This document shows positions 29,182 through 41,087 of a DNA stretch of 64,000 nucleotides, in pieces. The DNA comes from JAMXLO01 sp963719805 (GTDB lineage Bacteria; Pseudomonadota; Alphaproteobacteria; Acetobacterales; Acetobacteraceae). The stretch spans positions 186,001-250,000 of the forward strand of contig CAVRDF010000010.1 in the NCBI GenBank assembly GCA_963719805.1, in the 5' to 3' direction. Numbering within the stretch: the first letter of the stretch is position 1; each line of letters begins with the position of its first letter. Position numbers and translations under genes: made by a program. The notes beneath the pieces are model-generated. The model ran no database searches. It worked only from the letters and a program-made list of their open reading frames with translations, and was not told where the DNA came from.

Positions 29182-30087
29182 ATGACCGGCGAGGAAGCGC
29201 GCGGTGTCTTCCTCGGATGGCTTGGGCAGGAGCGGCGTGCCGCGCCGCTGACGGTGGAAGCCTACGGCGCCGACGTCGCCGGTTTCCTTGGGTTCCTGAC
29301 GCAGCATCTGGGCAGCGAGCCGGATCTTCCGGCATTGGCCGCGTTAAGGGCGGGTGATCTGCGTGCGTGGCTGGCCTTCGAGGCGTCGAGTGGCGCCGGC
29401 AATGCGACGCGGGCGCGCAGGCTGTCGGCGGTACGCACCTTCTATCGCTTCCTCGGGCGCCGGCATGGCGTGGACAATCCCGCGCTGTCGCTGATCGCCA
29501 CACCGCGGGCGCACAAGCCGGTGCCGCGCGCCCTGGCGGTGCGGGATGCGCGCGATGCCGCGGAGAATATCGGCGAGATGTCGGACGCCGCGGCGATGCA
29601 GGCACGCGACACCGCACTGTTCACCCTGCTGTACGGCTGCGGGCTGCGCATCGCCGAAGCGCTGGCGCTCGATATGCGCGACCTGCCGGCACCGGGCGCG
29701 CCGCTGCGCGTGGTGGGGAAGGGCAACAAGGAACGGATCGTGCCGGTGCTGCCGGCGGTGCATTTGGCACTTGGGGCCTGGGCGGCGCTGCATCCGAATC
29801 CGCAGCCGGGCAGCCCGTTGTTCCTCGGGGCGCGTGGCAAGCGATTGGATGCGGCAGTTGCGCAGCGGACACTGCGGAATTTCCGGCGGCTGCACGGATT
29901 GCCGGAACACGCGACCCCACATGCACTGCGTCACTCGTTCGCGACGCACCTGCTCGCGGGTGGCGCGGATCTGCGTTCGATCCAGGACCTGCTGGGCCAT
30001 GCAAGCCTGTCCACCACGCAACGATACACGTCGGTGGACGAAGCCCGGCTACTGGAAGTCTGGCGGAAGGCTCACCCGCGGGCGTAG
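29182..30087 (+). CDS. xerC: XerC, site-specific tyrosine recombinase
   Basis: A 301-residue recombinase that resolves chromosome dimers at dif together with XerD. An N-terminal SAM-like core-binding domain (about 8-95) precedes the catalytic domain with all key residues: Arg156 (CGLRIAEAL), Lys180 (GKGNKE), His247-x-x-Arg250 (HALRHSFATH), His273 (LLGHASLSTTQ) and the nucleophile Tyr282. Context (after DUF484) favours XerC over XerD. Its last 16 bases overlap the end of the convergent glgP gene, so there is no room for separate terminators. No dif-like site was recognised in the window. Confidence 0.93.
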   Translation: MTGEEARGVFLGWLGQERRAAPLTVEAYGADVAGFLGFLTQHLGSEPDLPALAALRAGDLRAWLAFEASSGAGNATRARRLSAVRTFYRFLGRRHGVDNPALSLIATPRAHKPVPRALAVRDARDAAENIGEMSDAAAMQARDTALFTLLYGCGLRIAEALALDMRDLPAPGAPLRVVGKGNKERIVPVLPAVHLALGAWAALHPNPQPGSPLFLGARGKRLDAAVAQRTLRNFRRLHGLPEHATPHALRHSFATHLLAGGADLRSIQDLLGHASLSTTQRYTSVDEARLLEVWRKAHPRA

Positions 30088-32517
30088 CCCGGCAAGCCCC
30101 AGATTTCGCTGGCGTATTCGCAGATCGTGCGGTCGGAGGAGAACCAGCCCATGTGCGCGGTGTTCAGCACGCTCGAGCGCCACCAGCCGTGCTGGTCGCG
30201 CCAGCGCGACGCGATGGCGTATTGCGCATCGGCGTAGGCGTCGAAGTCGGCGGCCACCATGAACCAGTCGTTGTCCAGCAGGCCGGCCACCAGCTCGTGA
30301 TAGCGCTGCGGTTCGTCGGGTGAGAAGCGCCCGGTCGCGATCGCATCCAGCACCCGTTGCAGCGTTGCCGACGGCGCCGGGGGCAGCGAGCGTGCGCGGC
30401 GCGCTTCCACTTCCTGCGCGGTCAGCCCGAAGATGAACATGTTCTCGCCGCCGACGTGGTCGAGAATTTCCAGGTTGGCACCGTCCAGCGTGCCAATGGT
30501 GAGCGCACCGTTCAGCGCCAGCTTCATGTTGCCGGTGCCGGAGGCTTCCATGCCTGCGGTAGAGACCTGCTCGGACACGTCGGCCGCGGGGATGATCACC
30601 TCGGCCAGGCTGACGCTGTATTCCGGCAGGAACACGACCTTGAGCCGATCGCGCACCAGCGGATCGTTGTTCACGGTGTGGGCGACGTCGTGGATCAGCT
30701 TGATAATCAGCTTGGCGCGCCGGTAGCTGGCGGCGGCTCGGCCGGCGAACAGTTTCACCCGCGGCACCCAGTCGCGCGCCGGCTCGGCACGGATTGCCTG
30801 GTACAGGGCAATCGTCTCGAGCACGTTCAGCAATTGCCGTTTGTATTCGTGGATACGCTTGATGTGCACGTCGACGATGGCGCTGGGGTCGATCGCGATC
30901 TCCAGCCGGTTGGCGATCATCGCCGCCAGCGCCTGCTTGTTGGTGCGGCGCGTCGCGATCAGCCGATCATGTAACGCGCTGTCGTCGGCCAGCGTGGCAA
31001 GCTGCTGCAGCGCGTTCGCATCGTCCAGGAAGGCCGGACCGATGGCATCCTGCAGCACCGACGTCAGGCCGGGATTGGCGGTGACCAGCCAGCGGCGGAA
31101 GGTGATGCCGTTGGTCTTGTTGACGATACGACCCGGATAAACCTGGTGCAGCGGACGGAAGACGGTGTGCTGCATCAGGTCGCTGTGCAGCGCCGATACG
31201 CCGTTCACCTTGTGCGAGCCGACGAACGCCAGCGCGCCCATGCGCACGCGGCGATCGCCGTGTTCGTCGATCAGCGAGACCTCGTGCAGCGCCGGCGCGC
31301 CAACCGGCAGCGCGTCGAGGTGCTGCTTGTTGATCGCATAGATGATCTGCATGTGTCGCGGCAGCAGATGCTCGAGCAATGCGACCGGCCAGCTTTCCAG
31401 CGCTTCGGGCAGCAGGGTGTGATTGGTGTAGGAAATGACGCCGGTGGTGATGCGCCATGCATCCGCCCAGGCCAGGCCATGCACGTCCACCAGAAGGCGC
31501 ATCAGCTCGGGCACCACGATAGCCGGATGCGTGTCGTTCAGCTGGATGGCGCACTTGTCGGCGAGATTGTCGAGGCCGCCATACTCGGCAAGGTGGCGCC
31601 GCAGCATGTCCTGCAGCGAGGCCGAGGAGAAGAAGTACTCCTGACGCAGCCGCAGTTCCTGGCCGGCCGGGGTTTCGTCGCTGGGATACAGGATTTGCGA
31701 GATTGCATTAGCCCGCACCCGCGCCGCCAGCGCGCCGACATGATCGCCGCGGTTGAAGGTTTCGAGCACCAGAGGATCGGGGGCGCGCGCCGACCACAGG
31801 CGCAGGGTGTTGGCGTGCCGTCCGCGCCAACCGATGACCGGCGTGTCGTATGCCACGGCGAGCACGGTTTCACCGGGGCGCCATTCGTTGGCTTCCACCA
31901 CGCCGCCGAAGCCGACGGAATAACGGATGTCGGGACGCTCGAACTCCCAGGGGTTGCCTTGCGACAGCCAGTCTTCGGGGAATTCGTGCTGCCAGCCGTC
32001 GCGGATGACCTGTTGGAAAAGCCCGTGGTTGTAGCGGATGCCGTAGCCGTAGGCGGGCACGCCCAGGCTCGCCATGCTTTCCATGAAGCAGGCTGCCAGG
32101 CGCCCGAGGCCGCCATTGCCGAGGGCTGGGTCCGGCTCTACCGCGCGCAGATGCTCGAGGTTCACGCCGAGATCCGCCAGCGCCTGGCGCATCGGTTCGG
32201 CAAGGCCAGCGTTGTTCAGCGAGTTCCTGCAGCATGCGGCCGGGCAGGAATTCGAGTGACAGATAGTGCACGCGCTTGCACTGCCGCGCGGCGTCGTCGC
32301 GACGGCTGCTGAGCCAGCGCTCCACAATGCGATCACGCAGCGCGAGCGCGGCGGCGACAAACCAGTCGCGGTCGGTTGCTGCCATAGGATCGCGGCCGGC
32401 GGCGTAGGTGAGCTTGGCCAGGACAAGGTCGCGCAATGAATCCGCCGAGCCTTCGACGGCTGCCGGTGACAGAGCAAACTGGCGTATGGGGGAGATCAAG
32501 TTTTCAGGCAGGTCCAT
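30072..32517 (-). CDS. glgP: Glycogen/starch phosphorylase (one-base frame break)
   Basis: PLP-dependent alpha-glucan phosphorylase that releases glucose-1-phosphate from glycogen. The N-terminal 97 residues from ATG 32517 end YLSLEFLPGRMLQ. The remainder (LNNAGLAEPMRQAL to the stop) is in another frame. Removing one T at 32224-32225 (an A in the coding strand) gives GRMLQDSLNNAGL and a product of about 814 residues, the normal size. Visible landmarks: ALGNGGLGRLAACFMES, QLNDTHPAI, NKTNGITFRRWL and the PLP region EASGTGNMKLALNGALTIGT. No other glycogen genes are in the window. It converges on xerC with a 16-base overlap. Confidence 0.88.
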
Positions 32518-32825
32518 CTATCCGGTCATCCAAGTCGATTGAGCTGCGCAGGCAATGCCCGGGAGTTCGCTGATGACCTGCGACTTTCGGCAAACCGATA
32601 GATAGCCGCGCTACGCCACCTTCCGGCTCGCGTCATCAAAGCGTCTCCTCACGGTCATGTGTTAACGAACCGGGGCGACCGCACGCAACGACTAAATCAA
32701 GGAAATGCGATGGCAGGACGGCGATAATCGTGTGGCGTCGTAATTTGGCGACGCCGGTATGCGACGATTGTCCCAGGATGACAGGAACACAACCGTAGGT
32801 TTACTAATTCGGCCTGCTATACAAC
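32518..32825. other. Intergenic region between glgP and ccmB
   Basis: About 300 bases upstream of glgP and downstream of ccmB, both on -. It should carry the glgP promoter. A 7-bp hairpin (ggcgtcg at 32734-32740 with cgacgcc at 32749-32755) lacks a T-run, so a terminator role is unclear. No gene or RNA was recognised. Confidence 0.4.
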
Positions 32826-33491
32826 TCAACCTGCAGCGCTGCGCAGCCCGGCCCCGGCGGCGATTGGACAAAGCGGGAACGCCGCGGCGAGCAGCGCGCC
32901 GAGTAGCAGAAGATGCGGTCGAGGAGAAAGGCCGCCGGCCGCCGCATCGGCAGCGGCAACCCCAAAGATCAGCACGGGCGTGGCGAGCGGCAGCACCAGA
33001 AGCGGCAGCAGCAGGCCGCCGCGCCTGGCGCCGAGCACGATTGCGGCGCCCGCGGTGCCAAGCAGCGACAGCAGGAGGGTGCCGGGGAGCAGGCCGAGCA
33101 ACAGGGCGGCGATGGCTGTCTCCGGGGCGCGGAGCATCACCGCCAGCGGAGCCGCGGCGATCAACAGCGGCAGGCCGGTCACCAGCCAGTGCGCCAATGC
33201 CTTCCCCAGAGCGATGAGTGCTGGCGGCAGGCCCGATAGCAGCAACTGATCGAGCGAGCCGTCTTCGTAATCGGCGCCGAACAGGCGATCGAGCGGCAGC
33301 AGGGCGGCCAGCAGGGCGCAAACCCAGACGATGCCGGGAGCGATGCGGCCCAGGGTTTCCGGTGCCGGGCCGATGGCGAGAGGAAACAGCGTGGCGGCGA
33401 GTAGGAAGAACAGCAACGCGGCGAGGGTGTCGGCGCCGTGCCGCAGCGACAGGCGAAGCTCGCGGGCAATCAGGGCGAGGAACAGGCGCAC
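32826..33491 (-). CDS. ccmB: CcmB, heme exporter membrane subunit
   Basis: A 221-residue integral membrane protein of the CcmABCD complex that delivers or releases heme to CcmE for cytochrome c maturation. Six hydrophobic helices are visible, and the family stretch ADYEDGSLDQLLLSGLPP lies after helix 2. It follows ccmA with a 3-base gap, the usual order. The other ccm genes (C, D, E, F, G, H) are not here. Confidence 0.92.
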   Translation of the reverse strand: MRLFLALIARELRLSLRHGADTLAALLFFLLAATLFPLAIGPAPETLGRIAPGIVWVCALLAALLPLDRLFGADYEDGSLDQLLLSGLPPALIALGKALAHWLVTGLPLLIAAAPLAVMLRAPETAIAALLLGLLPGTLLLSLLGTAGAAIVLGARRGGLLLPLLVLPLATPVLIFGVAAADAAAGGLSPRPHLLLLGALLAAAFPLCPIAAGAGLRSAAG

Positions 33492-33494
33492 GCG

Positions 33495-34109
33495 CTACGC
33501 GGTCTGGGTCTGCACGCCGGACATCGTCAGCGTCGAGGCGTCAGGCAGGGGCAGCGGCAGGTGCGTCGCGGCCACCACGATCCCGTCCGTCTTCCGATGT
33601 TGCTCCAGCATCGCGCCGAAGCGATCGATCGATCCTGCATCAAGCCCCAAGGTTGGTTCGTCCAGCAGCCAAACAGGTGCTGCCAACAGCACCAGCCGCG
33701 CCAGGGCGAGGCGCCGCCGCTGTCCGGCTGACAGCATGCGCACCGGCAGGTCGGCCAGTTCGTCCAGCCCTACCCTGGCGAGGGCAGCGGGAATGTCGCC
33801 GCCGCTCCGCGCGGCGTCGAAGCGAAGGTTCTCTGCTGCGGTAAGTCCCGGCTTCACCGCATCCTGGTGGCCGACATAGGCCACATGCCGGGCATGCGCC
33901 GGGACATCGGACAGCGCGTCCTCCCCGTTCCACAGCAGTGTTCCGGCAGCCGCCTGCAGCAGTCCTGCCAATAGGCGCAGCAGCGTGGATTTGCCGGCGC
34001 CGTTGGGACCCACGAGAAGCAGCGCTCCACCTGGCGGCACGGTGAACGAAAGATCGCGGAACACCAGCCGCTCGCCGCGGAATGCCGCCAGTCCCTGCGC
34101 CTGTAACAC
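33495..34109 (-). CDS. ccmA: CcmA, heme exporter ATPase
   Basis: A 204-residue ABC ATPase that powers the cytochrome c heme-handling complex at the inner membrane. Walker A GPNGAGKST (34-42), Q-loop near YVGHQDAVKPGLTAAENL, signature LSAGQRRRLALARL, and Walker B WLLDEPTLGLD. Size is typical for CcmA. It is divergent from acnA, 95 bases away, a neighbour pairing common in alphaproteobacteria. Confidence 0.92.
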   Translation of the reverse strand: MLQAQGLAAFRGERLVFRDLSFTVPPGGALLLVGPNGAGKSTLLRLLAGLLQAAAGTLLWNGEDALSDVPAHARHVAYVGHQDAVKPGLTAAENLRFDAARSGGDIPAALARVGLDELADLPVRMLSAGQRRRLALARLVLLAAPVWLLDEPTLGLDAGSIDRFGAMLEQHRKTDGIVVAATHLPLPLPDASTLTMSGVQTQTA

Positions 34110-34204
34110 GCTGCCCCCTGCTTGTGGACGCTTGCGGGCTGGTGTGTTCTAAGCCCGCCGCCGAGGACCATTGCATCCGCAGTACACCAACGGAAGGCGC
34201 CGCC

Positions 34205-36901
<2,697 letters not shown>

Positions 36902-36969
36902 GGGGGGCCACGCAGCTGGCAACGATCGAGGACATCGAGTCCCGCATCCGGCGCAATGCCGGGCGCGTC

Positions 36970-37446
36970 ATGTTCGCCGCGCGCTGGATCATGGCGCCGA
37001 TATATATCGGCCTGTTGCTCGCGCTGCTCCTGGTGGTCGTGAAGTTCGTGCAGAAGCTGGTGGAGGCGGTGCCAGGCTTCCTCGCGCTGTCCAGCAACGA
37101 TGCGATCTTCCTTGTGCTCACCCTGGTCGATCTTTCACTGGTCGCCAACCTTGTGGTTATCGTCATCTTCGCCGGTTGGGCGAACTTTGTCGGCCGCCTG
37201 CTGGCGTCGGAATCGGATGACCAGCCGGTCTGGCTGAGCGGGATGGACTTCGCCACCGTAAAGCTGCGGCTTATTGGCTCCATCGTGGCGATCGCCGCGA
37301 TCCAGATCCTGGAAACCTTCGTGCATATCGACGAGGTAAGAATCCAGGACGCCGAATGGCAGCTCGCGATCCTGCTTGGCATCGGCATGGTCGGCGTGTT
37401 GCTGGCTTTGGCGGAGAAGCTGAGCGACCGGCACGAAGGGAAGTAA
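36970..37446 (+). CDS. YqhA/UPF0114-family inner-membrane protein
   Basis: A 158-residue membrane protein with four hydrophobic helices, beginning in the conserved region FAARWIMAPIYIGLLLALLL and including FVHIDEV near the third helix. Function unknown. The first ATG in frame is at 36970, but a further 16 or so conserved-looking residues (IEDIESRIRRNAGR) lie upstream with no ATG, GTG or TTG, so the true start may be a CTG at 36916. It lies 69 bases after acnA and 4 bases before the next gene. Confidence 0.78.
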   Translation: MFAARWIMAPIYIGLLLALLLVVVKFVQKLVEAVPGFLALSSNDAIFLVLTLVDLSLVANLVVIVIFAGWANFVGRLLASESDDQPVWLSGMDFATVKLRLIGSIVAIAAIQILETFVHIDEVRIQDAEWQLAILLGIGMVGVLLALAEKLSDRHEGK

Positions 37447-37449
37447 CTG

Positions 37450-38508
37450 ATGCAGGCCGGCATTCAGTTCTTCCCTGATGTTGGCCCCGCGGTGAAGTCG
37501 GCGCGCGATTACTGGCAGGAGGCCCTGTCGCTGGTCGCCCTGTGCGATCGCTATGGCTACAGCCATGTCCGTACGGTCGAGCACTACTTCCACCCGTATG
37601 GCGGCTATAGTCCCAATCCGGTGGTGTTCCTTGCGGCGGCCGCGCAACTGACGAAGCAGGCGCGATTGATCACCGGCGCTGTGCTGCCGGCGTTCAACCA
37701 TCCGCTGAAGCTCGCCGGTGAGCTGGCGATGCTGGACGCGCTGTGCGACGGCAGGCTCGACATCGGTTTCGCGCGTGCGTTCCTGCCGCATGAATTCGCG
37801 CGCTTCGGCGTGAAGCTGGATGAAAGCCGCGCACGGTTCGACGAGGGCGTGGAACAGGTGCGGCTGCTGCTCGAGCAGGAAGATGTATCGTGCGAGGGAC
37901 GCTTTCACAGCTTCCGCAACGTCACCTCGCTGCCGCGGCCGACGCAGCGACCGCGCCCGCCGTTCTATGTCGCGGCGCTGGCGACGAAAGAGTCGTTCGC
38001 GCGCGCCGGTGCCGCGGGTCACGGCATCATGGCCATTCCGATGGCCGGCGGCGCGATGGCGGAACTGATCAACATCTATCGTGACGCGTGGCGCGGTGCC
38101 GGTCATCGCGGCAAGGGCACGGTGATGCTGGCGTTCCACATGTTCTGTCATGAGGACCAGGAGGTTGCGGAACAGATCGCCCGCGAGCCGCTCAATCGCT
38201 ATCTGCGGTCGCTGGTGGCGGCGGCGTCGGATTGGATGGCAGGCGAAAGCTCGGCTGACTATCCGGGCTATGACAAGATCATCGCCATGCTGGCGCGCGA
38301 CGATTTCGACTCGCAGGTGGCGAAAGGCGCGGCGTGGGTCGGAACGCCGCAGCGCATCCTGGACACGGTGCAAAGCTACCGCGCGCAGATCGGCGATTTC
38401 GAGATCGCTTCGCTGCAGGTGAACTTCAACGACATCGCGCTGGCGGATGCAGAGGCGTCGATGCGGCTGTTCGGCGAAACGGTGCTGCCGCGTTTGCCGC
38501 GGCTTTGA
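37450..38508 (+). CDS. LLM-class (luciferase-like) flavin-dependent monooxygenase
   Basis: A 352-residue TIM-barrel flavin oxidoreductase of the bacterial luciferase superfamily. Visible family features: YSHVRTVEHYF near residue 38, the GAVLPAFNHPLKLAGELAMLD stretch (strand 3, split at 20 residues), GRLDIGFARAF, and a C-terminal VGTPQRILDTVQSYRA. Such enzymes use reduced FMN or F420. The partner reductase is not encoded nearby. The substrate cannot be told; a second, more distant member is encoded at 38996-40201 on the other strand. Confidence 0.87.
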   Translation: MQAGIQFFPDVGPAVKSARDYWQEALSLVALCDRYGYSHVRTVEHYFHPYGGYSPNPVVFLAAAAQLTKQARLITGAVLPAFNHPLKLAGELAMLDALCDGRLDIGFARAFLPHEFARFGVKLDESRARFDEGVEQVRLLLEQEDVSCEGRFHSFRNVTSLPRPTQRPRPPFYVAALATKESFARAGAAGHGIMAIPMAGGAMAELINIYRDAWRGAGHRGKGTVMLAFHMFCHEDQEVAEQIAREPLNRYLRSLVAAASDWMAGESSADYPGYDKIIAMLARDDFDSQVAKGAAWVGTPQRILDTVQSYRAQIGDFEIASLQVNFNDIALADAEASMRLFGETVLPRLPRL

Positions 38509-38524
38509 CGCGCGCTTTCGCGGA

Positions 38525-38650
38525 TCAACGGTTGCGCATCACGCCGGGGCTGACGCCGAAGCGCCGGTGGAAAGCGCGGTAGAACGAGGCGAGGCTGTTG
38601 AAGCCCCAGGCGTAGGCAATGTCGGTGACCGACCGGTCCCGGCTTGCCGG
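38525..38650 (-). pseudogene. C-terminal fragment of an AraC-family regulator
   Basis: On the - strand the second helix-turn-helix of an AraC regulator is readable: SRDRSVTDIAYAWGFNSLAS, FYRAFHRRFGVSPGVMRNR, then a stop at 38525. No start and no sensing domain precede it: upstream the reading fades within about 15 codons. It is probably what is left of a regulator of one of the flanking monooxygenase genes. Confidence 0.72.
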
Positions 38651-38739
38651 GCGACGCTGCCGGCCGAATGGCTGTGAAGCGTTTCAGAGCGGCGACGATG
38701 GGTGGACTCTAGAAACGGCTGATCATCGCGAGAGAAGCC

Positions 38740-38964
38740 ATGTTAGACCCAGATCCATCAGCCGCAGAGAAACCTGCCGCCGCGGCGTTGCCGCAGTTCT
38801 CTTCAAACAACGATGTACGCACGACCGTTGCATGCCTGATGCACTGGTGTCCGAATAATGCACGCGCCTTCGCCATGGCCATGCATGAGCTCGCAGCCTG
38901 GCACTACGATGACCATCGGATCGAGCACTGGCTCGCCGTGCTCGGGCGGCTGCTAAAAGACTAG
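38740..38964 (+). CDS. Small hypothetical protein
   Basis: A 74-residue frame with ATG 38740 and a gagagaag sequence 6-13 bases upstream. The C-terminal half looks like a globular helical segment (CPNNARAFAMAMHELAAWHY then RIEHWLAVLGRLLKD). I recognise no family. Composition fits the neighbouring genes, so it may be real, but it could equally be a chance frame in decayed DNA next to the AraC fragment. Confidence 0.42.
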   Translation: MLDPDPSAAEKPAAAALPQFSSNNDVRTTVACLMHWCPNNARAFAMAMHELAAWHYDDHRIEHWLAVLGRLLKD

Positions 38965-38995
38965 GCCCTGACTGCCCGATTCGTCCGCTGGTCTG

Positions 38996-40201
38996 CTACT
39001 CCGCCGCAGGACGCGCCGGTATCGGCACTGTGTTCGGCCCGAAGCGGTCGCGGTATGGCGTGGTATCGATAGCTCTAAGCTCGATTTCGCTGGCGAGCAC
39101 CTTGCGCTTCCACTCCTGGTGCGCCGGTTCCTTGGCGTGGAACTCCGGCATCACCTCCTTGGCGAACAGCTCCAGGCTTTCGCAGATGTGCTGATGCGAG
39201 TTCTTTCCCGCCTGATTGAGCAGAATGACCTGGTCGATGTTCGAAGTTTCGAAGCGCCGCAGCCGCTGGCGCAGCGTTTCCGGCGAGCCGATCAGGCCGC
39301 CTGAGATGGCGCGGGCTGCCGCTTCAGGGTTCTCGCGTTTCCACTTGTTGTATTCGTCCCACATGTTGACGGTGTAGGGATCGGGCCGCTTCCGTCCGGA
39401 GCTTGCGCCGTAGAAGCTCAGCGCGAACTGGAAGAACGTGGCGCCATCTGCGCGGCGGCGCGCTTCCTCGTCGGTCTCGGCGCACATGAAGTAACTTACC
39501 AGCGCGATGTTCGGATTGGTGTTGTAATCGCAGAGCTTTTCCTGCTGCTTGGTGAATGCGTTGTAGTAGGCGTGCACCCAGGCATGCGCGGCGTCCGCCG
39601 ACAGGAACTGGAACCCGAGCGCACCCATGCCGCGCCGGCCCGCCATCTCGATCGTCTCGAGCTGCGAGCAGGCGACCCATAGCGGAGGATGCGGCTTCTG
39701 TACCGGTTTCGGCAGCACATTGCGCATCGGCATCTTGTGCCACTTGGTGTCCAGCTCGACGCCGCGATCCTGGAACATCGGCATGATGCAGCGGATCGCG
39801 TCTTCCCAGATCTCGCGCTTGGTCTCCATGTCGCGGCCGAAGCCGCCGAGTTCGGTGATGGAAGCGGATTCACCGGTGCCCATCTCGACGCGGCCATTGC
39901 TGACAAGGTCGAGGCAGGCGATGCGTTCGGCGACACGCTGCGGTGGATTGGTGGTGAGCTGCACGATGCCGTGGCCGAGGCGGATGTTCTTCGTGCGCTG
40001 CGACGCCGCACCGAGGAACACTTCCGGCGCCGGTGAGTGCGAGTATTCCTCAAGGAAGTGGTGTTCGACTTCCCAGGCGTAGTCGTAGCCAAGCTTGTCG
40101 GCCAGCTCCACCTGATTGAGTGCGTTCTGATAGAGCTGCCGTTCATCGTCCGGCCCCCATGGGCGCGGTAATTGCAGCTCGTAGAAGATGCCGAATTTCA
40201 T
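38996..40201 (-). CDS. LLM-class flavin-dependent oxidoreductase
   Basis: A 401-residue luciferase-superfamily enzyme. The N-terminus MKFGIFYELQLPRPWG, the YAWEVEHHFLEEYSHSPAPE block, GHGIVQLTTNPP, VEMGTGES and GGLIGSPETLRQRL are characteristic. Compared with the other family member here it has a longer C-terminal tail (about 50 residues rich in charged residues). It is divergent from a glutathione S-transferase-like gene. This pairing hints at detoxification or degradation of an organic compound, but no substrate can be named. Confidence 0.88.
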   Translation of the reverse strand: MKFGIFYELQLPRPWGPDDERQLYQNALNQVELADKLGYDYAWEVEHHFLEEYSHSPAPEVFLGAASQRTKNIRLGHGIVQLTTNPPQRVAERIACLDLVSNGRVEMGTGESASITELGGFGRDMETKREIWEDAIRCIMPMFQDRGVELDTKWHKMPMRNVLPKPVQKPHPPLWVACSQLETIEMAGRRGMGALGFQFLSADAAHAWVHAYYNAFTKQQEKLCDYNTNPNIALVSYFMCAETDEEARRRADGATFFQFALSFYGASSGRKRPDPYTVNMWDEYNKWKRENPEAAARAISGGLIGSPETLRQRLRRFETSNIDQVILLNQAGKNSHQHICESLELFAKEVMPEFHAKEPAHQEWKRKVLASEIELRAIDTTPYRDRFGPNTVPIPARPAAE

Positions 40202-40327
40202 CGCCGTTCCCTTGACCTACTGACGAGTATCCGGCCGCACGTGCGACAGGGTGTCAAGCTTGGACACTGGTTGACAGGCGACATGGTTCGCGGGATGCGC
40301 TGTGGGATCAGGCAAGCGAGGGATACC

Positions 40328-40971
40328 GTGAGCTACACGCTGGACTATTCGCCGGGCGCCGCCAGCATGGCAGTGCATTGGATGTTGATCGAAACAGGTG
40401 TGCCGTTCGAGGCGAAACTGGTCGATCTCGACGGCGGCGCGCAACGCGATCCCGATTACCTGCGACTGAATCCCGCGGGACGGGTGCCGACACTGGTGGT
40501 CCATGGCTCGCCGCATGGCGAATCTGCGGCATTGCTCATGCTGTTGGCAGAGCGACATCCGAACGCGCGCATGATGCCGGCGGCCGGTTCGGCGGAGCGC
40601 GCCGATTGGCTCGAGATGATGGTGTATCTTGCCAACACTCTGCTGCCGGCGATGCGGGACTGGTTCTATGCCGGCAAGGATGGTGACGCGAGCGGTGCCG
40701 CCGCTGTGACGGCGCTGGCGGTGCGGCGGATCGAGGCAGCCTGGGACCGGCTGGAGGCGCATCTGGCGAATGGACGCAGCTACATCGTCGGTGATCGGCT
40801 CAGGTACCCGCGGACCTGCTGGCGGTTATGCTGATGCGCTGGTCACGCAACATGCCGCGGCCGGCAACGACATGGCCGGGTCTTGCCGGGTACGCCGCGC
40901 GGCTGTGCGCGCTGCCGTCATATGGGGAGCTGAGCAAACGCGAGGGCCTGAGCGGCTGGCCGCCCGGATAG
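40328..40971 (+). CDS. Glutathione S-transferase family protein (one-base frame break)
   Basis: About 214 residues. The N-terminal thioredoxin-fold domain runs from GTG 40328 (SYTLDYSPGAASMAVHWMLI) with the NPAGRVPTLVV and ESAALLMLLAERHP motifs. The helical domain continues to YIVGDRL. Then the frame breaks; a missing base between 40802 and 40809 is needed to continue with ADLLAVMLMRWSRNM and LPSYGELSKREGLSGWPPG to a stop at 40971. A gaggg Shine-Dalgarno supports the GTG; the open frame upstream overlaps the promoter of the divergent oxidoreductase. The serine at the usual active-site position is plausible. Confidence 0.8.
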
Positions 40972-41043
40972 CGGCGAACGTTACGTTCATTCCAGGCGTT
41001 CCTGAAGCCAGACCTTCGTTTGGCGGACTGTTACGACCCTCCG

Positions 41044-41087
41044 CGGTTGTAGCGCTCGGCGGACGCTCGCGAACGGCCGCTACACCG
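41044..41087. terminator. Possible bidirectional hairpin between GST and glycosyltransferase genes
   Basis: Arms cggttgtagcg (41045-41054 region) and cgctacaccg (41078-41087) pair with one bulged base around a loop of about 23 bases. It covers the end of the - strand glycosyltransferase and follows the GST gene. There is no clear T-run, so the call is tentative. Confidence 0.35.

Noticed and set aside
32734..32755. A terminator in the glgP-ccmB gap
   Set aside because: A 7-bp stem is present but no T-run follows on either strand, and it is not placed right after a gene end.
34082..34204. N-terminal extension of aconitase
   Set aside because: The extra 41 residues are not aconitase-like and overlap the ccmA promoter region; the conserved start is at 34205.
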